From: an uncultured Bacteroidota bacterium
Lineage (GTDB): Bacteria; Bacteroidota; Bacteroidia; Bacteroidales; UBA12481
DNA length: 40,506 nucleotides
Direction of reading: 5' to 3'
Assembly: GCA_903919065.1 (NCBI GenBank)
Contig: CAIXHD010000302.1
Coordinates: forward strand, 1-40,506
Both the position numbers and the translations under genes were made by a program. The notes below the pieces were generated by a model. The model saw nothing but the letters and a program-made list of their open reading frames with translations, did not search any database and was not told the origin of the DNA. The stretch's first letter is position 1. Every line of letters starts with the position of its first letter. Below are positions 15,606 to 24,377 of the stretch, piece after piece.

Positions 15606-17162
15606 TCACTTCGGCTGAAGTACTATAAAAGGCACCAGCATTTCCTCCAGACTCACTCCACCATGCTGGAAGGTATTGCGGTAATATTTTACGTAATGAT
15701 TATAGTTATTCGGATAGGCGAAAAAATCCGCCCCTGTGGCAAAAATATAACTACTGCTCACATTTGATTTTGGCAGCTGAATATCTTCAGGCCGGGTAAT
15801 CTCAAATACCTCTTTGGGGTTATAGTTCAAATTTTTACCCTGCTTATATCTGAGATTTGTGGTTGTCAGCTTATCGCCGATCACTTTTACAGGATCTTCC
15901 ACCATGGTGGTTCCATGATCAGTCGTTATCACCACGGTAACCTTCTTCTTCGCCAGTTCACGCAACAGCTCCAGAAGCGGAGAATGAATAAACCAGGTGT
16001 GAGTCAGGGTTCTATAGGAGGCCTCATCATTTGCCAGTTCGCGGATCATGTTCGTTTCAGTACGCGCATGGGAAAGCATATCTACAAAATTATATACCAA
16101 TACCGATAAAGGCATATCCGTCAACTCATTGGGGTGTTCCACCCATTTTTTCCCGGCACGGTTGGTACTGATCTTATCATAGACAAATTTGTCTGGCATT
16201 TTCAACCGTTGCATCAGGCTCCGGAGAAGCTCCTCTTCATGCATGTTCTTGCTTCCCTCTTCATAATCTTCCATCCAGATATCGGGATACATTTTTGAAA
16301 TGGCCAATGGCATCAGGCCGGCAAAAAGGCTGTTTCTTGCATATTGCGTTGCCGTTGGCAAGATCGAGAAGTAGATGTCATCCTGCTCAACTGTATATGT
16401 TTCCGAAATAATCGGCTCCAGAACCTTCCACTGATCATAGCGCAGGTTGTCAATAACCAGCATTACCACCGGAGTATTTCTCGCCATTAGAGGGAACACC
16501 TTATGCTTCATAATGTCAGGTGAGAAAACCGGACGGTTGCCAAAATCCTTCGTAAACCAGCTGACATAATTTTTCCTGATGAACCGGATAAAATTCTGAT
16601 TAGCTTCGGCTTTCTGCATTCTGAAAACCTCATCCATCGGAGTTTCTACCGACCCCTTAAGTTCCAATTCCCAATAAACAAGCTTCTTGTATACCTGAAT
16701 CCAATCCTCCCATGATAAGCTTTCACTGATCTGCATACCGATCTTACCAAATTCGGTTTGGTAGGTTGAGGTAGTTTTTTCGCTGATGAGCCGTTTGGTA
16801 TCCACAAATTTCTTTATGGTAAGCAGTACCTGTTTTGGATTGACCGGCTTAATAAGGTAATCTGCTATCTTGGAGCCAATTGCCTCATCCATAATATCCT
16901 CTTCTTCACTCTTCGTGATCATGACCACAGGGATATTGGGCCTGATCGTCTTTATCCGGCTGAGGGCCTGTAATCCGGTGAGACCGGGCATATTCTCATC
17001 CAAAAAAATCAGATCGAATTCACGCTCTATTACCCGCTCGATGGCATCTTCACCATTGTTGGCGGTAATCACCTCAAAACCCCTGCCCTGAAGCAGAAGA
17101 ATATGAGGCATCAGCAGGTCGATCTCGTCATCAGCCCACAGTATGGAAAGGGGTTTGGTCAT
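15606..17162 (-). CDS. porX: PorX: response regulator fused to a PglZ phosphodiesterase domain
   Basis: Regulator of the type IX secretion system in Bacteroidota. The receiver domain (1-~122) has the acidic pair Asp11/Asp12, phospho-acceptor Asp55 (FLDENMPG), Thr83 and Lys105 (YLIKP). A helical linker leads to the PglZ domain (about 205-518), an alkaline-phosphatase-like fold: VVMLVIDNLRYDQW with Asp238, a Thr pair near 270-272, NFVDMLSH (Asp361, His365), TTDHGTT (Asp415, His416) and a C-terminal FQHGGVSLEEM. PorX proteins of Porphyromonas are known to hydrolyse cyclic oligonucleotides and to act with the PorY kinase and sigma factor SigP. It lies 9 bases after porW, so the two are translated from one transcript. 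All key residues appear to be present. Confidence 0.93.
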   Translation of the reverse strand: MTKPLSILWADDEIDLLMPHILLLQGRGFEVITANNGEDAIERVIEREFDLIFLDENMPGLTGLQALSRIKTIRPNIPVVMITKSEEEDIMDEAIGSKIADYLIKPVNPKQVLLTIKKFVDTKRLISEKTTSTYQTEFGKIGMQISESLSWEDWIQVYKKLVYWELELKGSVETPMDEVFRMQKAEANQNFIRFIRKNYVSWFTKDFGNRPVFSPDIMKHKVFPLMARNTPVVMLVIDNLRYDQWKVLEPIISETYTVEQDDIYFSILPTATQYARNSLFAGLMPLAISKMYPDIWMEDYEEGSKNMHEEELLRSLMQRLKMPDKFVYDKISTNRAGKKWVEHPNELTDMPLSVLVYNFVDMLSHARTETNMIRELANDEASYRTLTHTWFIHSPLLELLRELAKKKVTVVITTDHGTTMVEDPVKVIGDKLTTTNLRYKQGKNLNYNPKEVFEITRPEDIQLPKSNVSSSYIFATGADFFAYPNNYNHYVKYYRNTFQHGGVSLEEMLVPFIVLQPK

Positions 17163-17171
17163 TTTAGCAGA

Positions 17172-19982
17172 TTATTCTTTCAGATAATTGTCGCGGAAGA
17201 ACTGGAAATACTGGAAAACGTTTTTGCTTTTATACAATCTGGTGTAATTATCTTTTGAGATGATAAAATGCCTGTAATCGGTTTCCTTCATCTCCTCAAA
17301 CACCTTTGGATCTGTCACGATGGCCGTGTAATAGTCCATCCCGGCTTTTCTATTCGTAAAATTCTTAACGGTAACTATCTGCATATCCGAATCGAATATT
17401 GTTGAGGTTACCTCAAAGAAGTCCTCCACGAATTTCTCAACATTAAAATTGGAAATCCGGAACTTTAGCTTTCCAACATCCGTTGTTGGACTGGATAAAA
17501 TAACAACATAAAAATGTGTTGAAGCATCATCCTTAACAAACTCTGCTGCAGCCTGATCCTTTGTTCCGTCAATCTGTCCGATCTGAACCTTGCGGGCAGA
17601 TTTTCCGCCGGCAACGCTTGAAGGGCCTTTTTGAATATAGCTCAACAAATTTTTAGCGGGATCTGCCACTTCACTGCTTGGGTATTTAAAGATCAGGTCA
17701 TTGATCGATTTAACCAGACCCGCTGTGTCTGAGGGATTCAGCTTTGCATAGGCCATGATTTTAAGCAAGCCGAACTTATCGCGTATCGGATTGATCTTAA
17801 ATGCAGTATCCGCATTAATACAACTTGCCAGGACATTAGCAAAAGACTTACTCTTATACTCCTGATAGGTCTTTTCATAATATTTCATCACCGAGGCCTT
17901 CTCCTCATCCAGCTCCTTGAAATAGTTGGGATTACTGATGATTTTTGCCGAACGGCTGTCGGGGAATTTCGTCAGGATCAAATCTTTATATTCCTTTATC
18001 TGGGCATCTTTTTTAAGTACTGCATATATCTGATAAATATTATAGTAAGCAAAAAGCACCCGCTCATCTTCCGGATAGCGCTTAGCAAGCAAATCGAAAT
18101 AATAGACTGCATCATTCGGGCGGTTGAGTTCATCCTTAAAAATCTTACCGGAATTCAGATAAGCCTGGGCAATCCTCTGGTTTGATTCCCGCAGCAGGGT
18201 GTCATTTATAGGCAGATCGTTCATGTAGTACTCTCTCTGATTCGGCTTAAAAGTATTGGTCTTGGCGGTCGCGGCAGGGGTTGAGATCTCTCCCGTTTCG
18301 CCTTCGGAAGTCAGATCGCCGGCTTCAGAAATTACCTTTTTATTGGACCGTCTCCAATTATCCTCAAGCTTTCGGCGCCCCCAAAATTTTATGAATTCAA
18401 TACTTCCGAAACTAATAGCTGCCGGGTTGTAGAAATACCAGTTGGTAGCTCCGGTAAGCGAACCGCCCCCTCCTGAAAAGTCGCCGGCACCTGCATCCTG
18501 GCCCATGGAACCAGCTGTTCCGCGGGAGTTTGTTCCCTGACGGTTCTGACCGAAAGTTCCACGGTTATTCATGCCTGTCATGGTGCCCATTCCATTCATC
18601 CTCCCGGATTGAACGTTGAGCCGTTCCTCCTCCTCTGCCGCTTTGATGGAATCTTCTTTTTGCTGCGCGACAGCCACCAATCCGGAAATCAATTGATCAC
18701 GTTCGGCCTGCGGCATCTTGGCCACAGTTTGTAAACTATCTTCACGCTGAGCCAAACCAAGGTTGTCGGACAACAACTTAACGTTTCCGGCAAATGTGAT
18801 CAGCTTATTATATTCAGGATAGGTATCGGGCAATGCCTGGCTGCAACTGTCGTAATAAGCGCCTGACGGAATAAATTCGTTTTTACTGTAATAATGAACG
18901 GCAAGGGCCAGATATGAAACCGCCTTTTGAGAAACATTTGTCGTATTGCTCCAGATGGATTTCTTATAAAAAGCGACAGCCTGAGCTGTTTTACCTTCTT
19001 TCATTTCAAGCTCAGCAAGCGCATAATAGATCTGATCCAGATAATCTGTATTCTTGGCATCTTTCAGCATCTTCTCGAGTTCCTTCCGGATTCCTTCTGA
19101 CTGTGCCCCACCCTGATACAATCTTGCGCGGCTGATTCTGGCATTGAAGGCCATCTCATATGCCGGTCCCAGGTCGTTGACAATGGTATACCATTTTGAC
19201 GCATTCGCTGAGTCTTTTTCCTTTTCAAATACCTGGCCCAAAACATAACTGATCCTTGTTCTCTGGGCTTTATCCGGATACTTCAATGCTGATTTTTCCA
19301 GCAATGGAATGGCAGTAACCAGGTCATTCTGACGCAAATACCAATCAGCATAAACGGCCTGAAGCAGTGGTTGCAGTTTGGAACTGAATTTAGGATCCCC
19401 CTGTAGACGGTTCAAAATCTGCTGCGATTCAGGATAATGCTTTAGTTCCAAATGTGACATCGCCAACCAAAGACTGGCCTCCTCGCCCAGACCGCCGTCG
19501 GGAAACTGGCTAAGTACATAATCAAGCGTTTCAATTGCCGGGAAAAAATCCCGCTTATAAAAATAGGCCTTGCCCATCAACAGAAAAGCATCATCAATCC
19601 ATTTTACATACTCATTCTTGCGATAAAACTCCTTTTCGGCGGCGCTACGGGTGCCCTTTTTCAATTTCGGCTTAACCTTAATAGAATGCATTCCGATCAC
19701 CTTGGAACACTTCTTAACTGTTTTATCCATATCGGATGCAATAATCCTGGCTGCCTCCTTTGAACTATAGGCAAACAGCGGCAACTGGTAATTATAGTCA
19801 TCCTTAAAACTCAGTTCTCCCTTCTTAAGTCCTTGAGTATATGATTCATTCGCATTAAATAGGATATTATAATGCGAGGTGAGGTTATGATAACTCCGCG
19901 TAACGACCGTATTCTTCTTGGTCGTACAGGAACCGATAATCAACAGGATTACCGGGATGGCCAAACGAAACAACTTATTCAA
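17172..19982 (-). CDS. porW: PorW/SprE-type TPR lipoprotein of the type IX secretion system
   Basis: The 936-residue product begins with a lipoprotein signal ending IGSC, lipidated Cys19. From about residue 60 it is made of tetratricopeptide-like helical pairs (e.g. AFLLMGKAYFYKRDFFPAIE, ASLWLAMSHLELKHYPESQ), with a second set after residue 600 (AQAYLNSGKIFKDELNRPND). Between them is a low-complexity Gly/Met/Asn-rich linker (about 460-505). In Flavobacterium johnsoniae SprE is required for gliding and T9SS secretion, and PorW of Porphyromonas contacts the PorK-PorN ring. The last ~150 residues (YVVILS..., SNFNVEKFVEDFFEV, FKNFTN-like) form a separate alpha/beta domain typical of the family. 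It is the first gene of the porW-porX-tsaE unit. Confidence 0.88.
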   Translation of the reverse strand: MNKLFRLAIPVILLIIGSCTTKKNTVVTRSYHNLTSHYNILFNANESYTQGLKKGELSFKDDYNYQLPLFAYSSKEAARIIASDMDKTVKKCSKVIGMHSIKVKPKLKKGTRSAAEKEFYRKNEYVKWIDDAFLLMGKAYFYKRDFFPAIETLDYVLSQFPDGGLGEEASLWLAMSHLELKHYPESQQILNRLQGDPKFSSKLQPLLQAVYADWYLRQNDLVTAIPLLEKSALKYPDKAQRTRISYVLGQVFEKEKDSANASKWYTIVNDLGPAYEMAFNARISRARLYQGGAQSEGIRKELEKMLKDAKNTDYLDQIYYALAELEMKEGKTAQAVAFYKKSIWSNTTNVSQKAVSYLALAVHYYSKNEFIPSGAYYDSCSQALPDTYPEYNKLITFAGNVKLLSDNLGLAQREDSLQTVAKMPQAERDQLISGLVAVAQQKEDSIKAAEEEERLNVQSGRMNGMGTMTGMNNRGTFGQNRQGTNSRGTAGSMGQDAGAGDFSGGGGSLTGATNWYFYNPAAISFGSIEFIKFWGRRKLEDNWRRSNKKVISEAGDLTSEGETGEISTPAATAKTNTFKPNQREYYMNDLPINDTLLRESNQRIAQAYLNSGKIFKDELNRPNDAVYYFDLLAKRYPEDERVLFAYYNIYQIYAVLKKDAQIKEYKDLILTKFPDSRSAKIISNPNYFKELDEEKASVMKYYEKTYQEYKSKSFANVLASCINADTAFKINPIRDKFGLLKIMAYAKLNPSDTAGLVKSINDLIFKYPSSEVADPAKNLLSYIQKGPSSVAGGKSARKVQIGQIDGTKDQAAAEFVKDDASTHFYVVILSSPTTDVGKLKFRISNFNVEKFVEDFFEVTSTIFDSDMQIVTVKNFTNRKAGMDYYTAIVTDPKVFEEMKETDYRHFIISKDNYTRLYKSKNVFQYFQFFRDNYLKE

Positions 19983-20025
19983 TATTCAGATATCAGTTTA
20001 ATCCTACTACATAACTTGTACAATG

Positions 20026-20033
20026 CAAAATTA
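20026..20033 (-). promoter_or_regulatory. Candidate -7 element for porW-porX
   Basis: The minus strand reads TAATTTTG, an exact TAnnTTTG match, 43 bases before the porW ATG. A TTG occurs upstream only at a short spacing (13). The 140-base gap is shared with the divergent sigma-54 activator gene, whose best element is TAATTTAG (20075-20082, one mismatch). Confidence 0.45.
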
Positions 20034-20122
20034 TTTTATACTCCGACAAAAACCTTATCTATTCAAAATAATAGTAATTTAGGTCCTTAGACCATACCAC
20101 ATTATACTACAGCAGAGTACCT

Positions 20123-21460
20123 ATGAAAATTTTCGTTGTTGAAGATGATAAGTTCTATAACAAACTGGTAGAGCACCATTTACGGCTTAATCCGGATTTT
20201 GAGGTAGAGACTTTCTTTACCGGAAAAAGCTTCCTAAATAAATTAGGGGAAAATCCTGATATCGTAACACTTGACTTCGGTTTGCCAGATATGGATGGCC
20301 ATGAGATCCTGGAGAAGGTAAAAAAATACGATCCGGGTATTCATGTCGTGATGATCTCAGGCCAGGAAGATATCTCTACAGCAGTAAAACTACTGAAACA
20401 AGGGGCTTACGACTATATTACCAAGGATGAGAATATAAAGGAGCGATTGCTGAATACCATCCATAATATCCAGACCACACAAAAACTGAGAAATCAGGTC
20501 AATCAACTTAAAACCCAGATCTCGGAAAAATATGATTTCTCCAAGGCGATTATCGGAGAAAGCAAATCATTGAAAAAAGTTTACTCACTGATTGAAAAAG
20601 CGATTCAGGTACAGAACATGACGGTTTCCATCAGGGGCGAAACAGGGACAGGGAAAGAACTTGTTGCCCGTACCGTGCATTATAATTCCATCCGTAAAGA
20701 TAAGCCATTCGTTGCCGTAAACATGGGTGCTATCCCTCGTGAACTGCTGGAAAGCGAACTCTTTGGGCATGAAAAAGGTGCGTTTACCGGCGCATACAGC
20801 AGGAATATCGGAAAATTTGAAGAAGCAAGCGGCGGAACGATATTCTTTGATGAAATCGCCGAAATGGAGCTCGATCTTCAGGTAAAAATTCTTCGCGCAA
20901 TTCAGGAAAGGGAAATCGTCCGCGTGGGTGGTACAAGTGTCGTAAAGGTGGATGTCAGGATCATTACAGCTACCAATAAGGATCTGCAGGAAGAGGTCAA
21001 AAAAGGCCGGTTCCGCGAAGATCTTTACTATCGCCTGCTTGGATTGCCAATCAACCTGCCTCCGCTGTCAGAACGAGAAAATGACATAATTATCCTGGCT
21101 CAATATTTTCTCAAGGATTTCTGCAAGGAAAACAATCTTCCCAAGAAGGAGTTTTCTGCCAAAGCAAGAAATAAACTGCTCACTTACCGATACCCGGGTA
21201 ACGTAAGGGAATTGAAAGCCATAGTGGAACTTTCAGTCGTCATGTCGAACCAGCTGATTATTGATGAGGACGATGTAATGTTCAGTCCAACCAATACCGG
21301 ACTCGACCTATTCGCACAGGAAATGAGCCTGCGCGAATATGAAAGCAAAATCATCCGGCACTATCTGGAAAAAAACAATAACAATGTAGTGCTGGTAGCT
21401 AAAAAGCTGGATATTGGTAAATCAAAGATTTACAATATGATAAAGGGCGGTGAACTTTAA
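20123..21460 (+). CDS. Sigma-54-dependent response regulator, NtrC family
   Basis: Three-domain transcription activator. The receiver (1-~120) has Asp8/Asp9, phospho-acceptor Asp51 (LDFGLPDMDG) and Lys101. The AAA+ domain (about 140-375) has Walker A GETGTGKE (172-179), the GAFTGA loop (219-224) that contacts sigma-54, Walker B FFDEIAEM (241-248) and the arginine-finger stretch GRFREDLYYRL. The C-terminus is a Fis-type helix-turn-helix (NNNNVVLVAKKLDIGKSKIY). With phosphorylation it should drive transcription from sigma-54 promoters. No cognate kinase is adjacent; the nearest is the hybrid kinase at 29 kb. It is divergent from porW-porX and overlaps the nifU-like gene tail-to-tail by 4 bases. 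The target genes are unknown. Confidence 0.92.
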   Translation: MKIFVVEDDKFYNKLVEHHLRLNPDFEVETFFTGKSFLNKLGENPDIVTLDFGLPDMDGHEILEKVKKYDPGIHVVMISGQEDISTAVKLLKQGAYDYITKDENIKERLLNTIHNIQTTQKLRNQVNQLKTQISEKYDFSKAIIGESKSLKKVYSLIEKAIQVQNMTVSIRGETGTGKELVARTVHYNSIRKDKPFVAVNMGAIPRELLESELFGHEKGAFTGAYSRNIGKFEEASGGTIFFDEIAEMELDLQVKILRAIQEREIVRVGGTSVVKVDVRIITATNKDLQEEVKKGRFREDLYYRLLGLPINLPPLSERENDIIILAQYFLKDFCKENNLPKKEFSAKARNKLLTYRYPGNVRELKAIVELSVVMSNQLIIDEDDVMFSPTNTGLDLFAQEMSLREYESKIIRHYLEKNNNNVVLVAKKLDIGKSKIYNMIKGGEL

Positions 21461-21693
21461 ACGGCCTCCACGGATTTAACTTCCGGAACCTGCTTTTTTA
21501 AAGTATTTTCAACTCCGGCCTTCAGGGTCATCGTACGCATCGGACAGGATCCGCATGCACCGGTGAGGTTTACCCTGACCACCATATCATCCGTAATTTC
21601 AGCAAGTGACAGGTCTCCACCATCGGCTTGAAGATAAGGCCTGAGCTGTTCCAGTACATTAATGATTTTTTCTCTGATTTCGTCGGTTACCAT
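21457..21693 (-). CDS. NifU C-terminal-domain (NFU-type) iron-sulfur scaffold protein
   Basis: The 78-residue product from the ATG at 21693 has the NFU signature: LRPYLQADGGDLSLAEI and GACGSCPMRTMTLKAGVE, with CxxC that binds a [4Fe-4S] cluster for transfer to apoproteins. The frame is open further upstream, but the preceding 31 codons run into mrp and look non-coding, so the internal Met is chosen. It lies 13 bases after mrp, another Fe-S carrier, so the pair probably forms one Fe-S delivery operon. Confidence 0.9.
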   Translation of the reverse strand: MVTDEIREKIINVLEQLRPYLQADGGDLSLAEITDDMVVRVNLTGACGSCPMRTMTLKAGVENTLKKQVPEVKSVEAV

Positions 21694-21706
21694 AATATTG
21701 TGTGTT

Positions 21707-22801
21707 TTATCGCGATAATTGTACAATCTCCGTAGGTGCCGATGATGCATTTCTGATGCCCACCTGGCGAACGGTTTCAATAGCAAGGTCCATAAAAGCC
21801 CTGCCGCTCACAGAGTTTTCATTGTCAGCAACCGGCCGGCCATTATCGCCCCCTTCACGGATGCCCTGTACCAGCGGAATCTGACCGAGCAAAGGAACAT
21901 TCATTGAGGCAGCCAGGTTCTTGCAACCATCCTTTCCAAAAATATAATATTTATTGTCAGGAAGCTCTTCTGGCGTAAACCATGCCATATTTTCTATCAA
22001 TCCGAGTACCGGTACATTGATCGATTTTCCGGTAAACATGCTAATTCCCTTAATCGCATCAGCCAGAGCTACAGCCTGCGGTGTGGAAACAATTACCACG
22101 CCCGTAACTGCAAGACTCTGAACCAGCGTAAGGTGAACATCGCCGGTTCCCGGAGGAAGATCGATCAGCATGTAATCCAGGTCGCCCCAGTAACCGTCGT
22201 GAATCAATTGTTTCAGAGCACTCGTGGCTACCGGGCCGCGCCAAACCAGTGCCTCTTTCTCGTCAACAAAAAATCCAATCGACAGAACTTTGACGTTATA
22301 TTTTTCTTCGGGTATAATCCGGTCCTTACCATCCACCTGCCTGATGACCGGCTTTGCTGCTTCCAGATCAAACATCTTGGGAATTGATGGCCCATAAACA
22401 TCGGCATCAATCAAGCCTACTGAATATCCAAGCTTGGCAAGGGCAACCGCCATATTTACCGCTACGGTTGATTTCCCTACCCCGCCTTTGCCACTGGCAA
22501 TGGCCACGATATTTTTAACATTGGGCAGAGGCCTTCCTTTATGAACATCTTGCTGAGCATCAATATTGATATCTATTTCCAGATCGTTACCCAGATGAGC
22601 CGTCAGTATTTGCTCACATGATTTCTTAACTGATTGGGCAAAAGGATTTTTGGATTTCGGAAATACCAGCGAAAAGCTGACCTTGCGGCCTTCGATCTTC
22701 AGATCCCTGACCATATTCAGGCTGATGATATCCCTTTCGTTATCAGGATTTATCACCTCCTTAAGGCTATCAAGCACAGCCGAAGCTGTTAGTAATTTCA
22801 T
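21707..22801 (-). CDS. mrp: Mrp/ApbC (NBP35-like) iron-sulfur cluster carrier ATPase
   Basis: Cytosolic P-loop ATPase that carries Fe-S clusters to target proteins. The 364-residue chain has an N-terminal MIP18/DUF59 domain (about 1-85) and a ParA/MinD-type domain with the deviant Walker A GKGGVGKST (104-112), LIDADVYGPS and the Mrp block MLIDLPPGTGDVHLTL. The C-terminal CxxC found in many relatives is not obvious; a single Cys lies in GKDGCKNLA. It is co-directional with the nifU-like gene downstream and has its own TAATTTTG element upstream. Confidence 0.93.
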   Translation of the reverse strand: MKLLTASAVLDSLKEVINPDNERDIISLNMVRDLKIEGRKVSFSLVFPKSKNPFAQSVKKSCEQILTAHLGNDLEIDINIDAQQDVHKGRPLPNVKNIVAIASGKGGVGKSTVAVNMAVALAKLGYSVGLIDADVYGPSIPKMFDLEAAKPVIRQVDGKDRIIPEEKYNVKVLSIGFFVDEKEALVWRGPVATSALKQLIHDGYWGDLDYMLIDLPPGTGDVHLTLVQSLAVTGVVIVSTPQAVALADAIKGISMFTGKSINVPVLGLIENMAWFTPEELPDNKYYIFGKDGCKNLAASMNVPLLGQIPLVQGIREGGDNGRPVADNENSVSGRAFMDLAIETVRQVGIRNASSAPTEIVQLSR

Positions 22802-22828
22802 CTATTTTTATTTAGTTTAAATAAACGA

Positions 22829-22836
22829 CAAAATTA
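22829..22836 (-). promoter_or_regulatory. Candidate -7 element for mrp-nifU
   Basis: The minus strand reads TAATTTTG, exact TAnnTTTG, 27 bases before the mrp ATG and just after the end of the preceding operon. There is no -33 TTG at the normal spacing. Confidence 0.45.
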
Positions 22837-22852
22837 AAGATCTTTTCTCCAA

Positions 22853-23197
22853 TTATCCTTCCGCTTCAGGCATTTCTTTTACCGGGTCCCAGAACTTTTG
22901 GTCAAAATTCTGAATCTGATCATGTTCCACCAGAATGCCTTCACTTTCCAGCATCTGCTTCATCGTATCTGAATATCCGAAATAGTGCTTCCCGGTAAGC
23001 AGCCCGAATCGGTTAACCACCCTGTGCGCCGGAATAAACCCCTTACCATCAAAAGACTTATTGAGGGCCCAGCCAACCATGCGTGCTGATTGCGGGGATC
23101 CCAGGTACCTTGCAATGGCACCATAAGAGGTGACTCTTCCATACGGGATACAACGTACGACCTGAAATACCGCGTCGAAGAATCCCGGATCGCTCAT
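22853..23197 (-). CDS. Alkyltransferase-like (MGMT-family) protein without the catalytic cysteine
   Basis: The 114-residue product matches the C-terminal DNA-binding domain of O6-alkylguanine-DNA alkyltransferases: VRCIPYGRVTSYGAIA, SARMVGWALN (with the DNA-binding Arg) and IPAHRVVN. In active enzymes the last motif is PCHRV; here Ala57 replaces the cysteine, so it cannot accept alkyl groups. Such ATL proteins bind alkylated bases, flip them, and hand them to nucleotide-excision repair. It is the last gene of the holB-ricT-gldH-trmB run and its start overlaps trmB by 4 bases. The rest of the fold appears intact, so it is a real ATL and not a decayed gene. Confidence 0.88.
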   Translation of the reverse strand: MSDPGFFDAVFQVVRCIPYGRVTSYGAIARYLGSPQSARMVGWALNKSFDGKGFIPAHRVVNRFGLLTGKHYFGYSDTMKQMLESEGILVEHDQIQNFDQKFWDPVKEMPEAEG

Positions 23198-23904
23198 GGC
23201 TCAGAAATTTCCTCGCGAGGCTCAGTCCACCGGTGCCCATGAACCGGAATAAAACACAAATAAGTGATCGGCATTCCGGCTTTCAGAAAACCTGATTCGT
23301 AGTGGGTACGGATAGAGAGTATATCATCAACCAGATTAGAGGAGTACAGGTCGGCTGTACACTTCTCCGGCTCTGTCTTATTCCACTTCAGCAGGGAGAC
23401 AGTATATTCATGGAGAATCATGCTGTCAGTTTTCAGGTGAATTTTTCCACCAGGTTTCAGCATTTCGAGATACATATTTATGAATCGGCTGGAAGTTAAT
23501 CGCTTGCGTGGCTTTCGTGCCTGCGGATCGGGAAAAGTAATCCAAATCTCGCTAATCTCTTCGCGTGCGAACATCCGGAAAAGAAACTCTATGCGGCAAC
23601 GCAGGAAGGCAACATGATCCAGACTCAGCAGGTTCGACTCGCTGGCACCTTTCCACATTCGTGCCCCCTTAATATCGACACCGATAAAATTATAATCCGG
23701 TGATCTTTTCGCCAGCTCAATGGTATACTCGCCTCTCCCACATCCCAGCTCAAGGACAATCGGATTATCATTTTTGAAAAACTCACTGTTCCAGCGGCCT
23801 TTCATATCATAATCCGTTGAGAGAATGGCATGGCCATCGGGCTCAAATACATGCGGAAATTCCCGCATATCTATAAATCGGTTGATTTTATTTCTCCTGG
23901 ACAA
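23194..23904 (-). CDS. trmB: tRNA (guanine-N7-)-methyltransferase TrmB
   Basis: SAM-dependent enzyme that methylates G46 in the variable loop of tRNA. The 236-residue protein has ELGCGRGEYTIEL (SAM binding), FIGVDIKGARMWKG, and the TrmB signature ITFPDPQARKPRKRLTS. The N-terminal extension is typical. It lies 2 bases after gldH and overlaps the next gene by 4 bases (ATGA). Confidence 0.93.
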   Translation of the reverse strand: MSRRNKINRFIDMREFPHVFEPDGHAILSTDYDMKGRWNSEFFKNDNPIVLELGCGRGEYTIELAKRSPDYNFIGVDIKGARMWKGASESNLLSLDHVAFLRCRIEFLFRMFAREEISEIWITFPDPQARKPRKRLTSSRFINMYLEMLKPGGKIHLKTDSMILHEYTVSLLKWNKTEPEKCTADLYSSNLVDDILSIRTHYESGFLKAGMPITYLCFIPVHGHRWTEPREEISEP

Positions 23905-23906
23905 AA

Positions 23907-24377
23907 TTATCCGGCTTTTTCGATCCTCAATCCGAGGTCAGTGATATACTTCAATTCCTTGTCCCGCATTCCCTGGTCGATCTCGAAAATATAAATTCCG
24001 GGATTTGGGAACTTCACCCGGTATCGCAAAGGAACCTCCAGGCTGAAACGCCCTCCTGAACCCCTGCCTTCCCATCGACCCTGCGCATTCGACAGGCGGC
24101 ATTCCACTGTATCACGCAAAATTGCACCAGTGGGCGAGTTGGTCCGAATAAAAAGCCACAGGTTCGAATACTCGTACCTGCCGTCGTTTCTCACCTGCAG
24201 ATAAATATTGTAGGTACCTACCGTATCCTTTACCGGCACCTCAAACCGGTAGAAATGTGCCGCAGGCCAAACTCCTGCTTCAATAGGAACATTTTTGAGA
24301 TAGAAATCCTTCTGGCCGCAGGCAGTAAAAACAAATGCCATGACCAAAAACATCAGAGATCCCGTGAGCCGGTTCAT
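23907..24377 (-). CDS. gldH: Gliding motility lipoprotein GldH
   Basis: The 156-residue protein has a lipoprotein signal with FTAC (Cys20). The mature part is a beta-sandwich-like domain with the family pattern YRFEVPVKDTVGTYNIYLQV, RNDGRYEYSNLWLFI, and GRWEGRGSGG, ending in a helix (DQGMRDKELKYITDLGLRIE). GldH is required for gliding in Flavobacterium johnsoniae, but its homologues occur in non-gliding Bacteroidota too, where the role is less clear. Its ATG overlaps the ricT stop by 4 bases, so expression is coupled. Confidence 0.9.
   Translation of the reverse strand: MNRLTGSLMFLVMAFVFTACGQKDFYLKNVPIEAGVWPAAHFYRFEVPVKDTVGTYNIYLQVRNDGRYEYSNLWLFIRTNSPTGAILRDTVECRLSNAQGRWEGRGSGGRFSLEVPLRYRVKFPNPGIYIFEIDQGMRDKELKYITDLGLRIEKAG

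Noticed and set aside
22853-23197. Active O6-methylguanine-DNA methyltransferase
   Set aside because: The acceptor cysteine of the PCHR motif is alanine.
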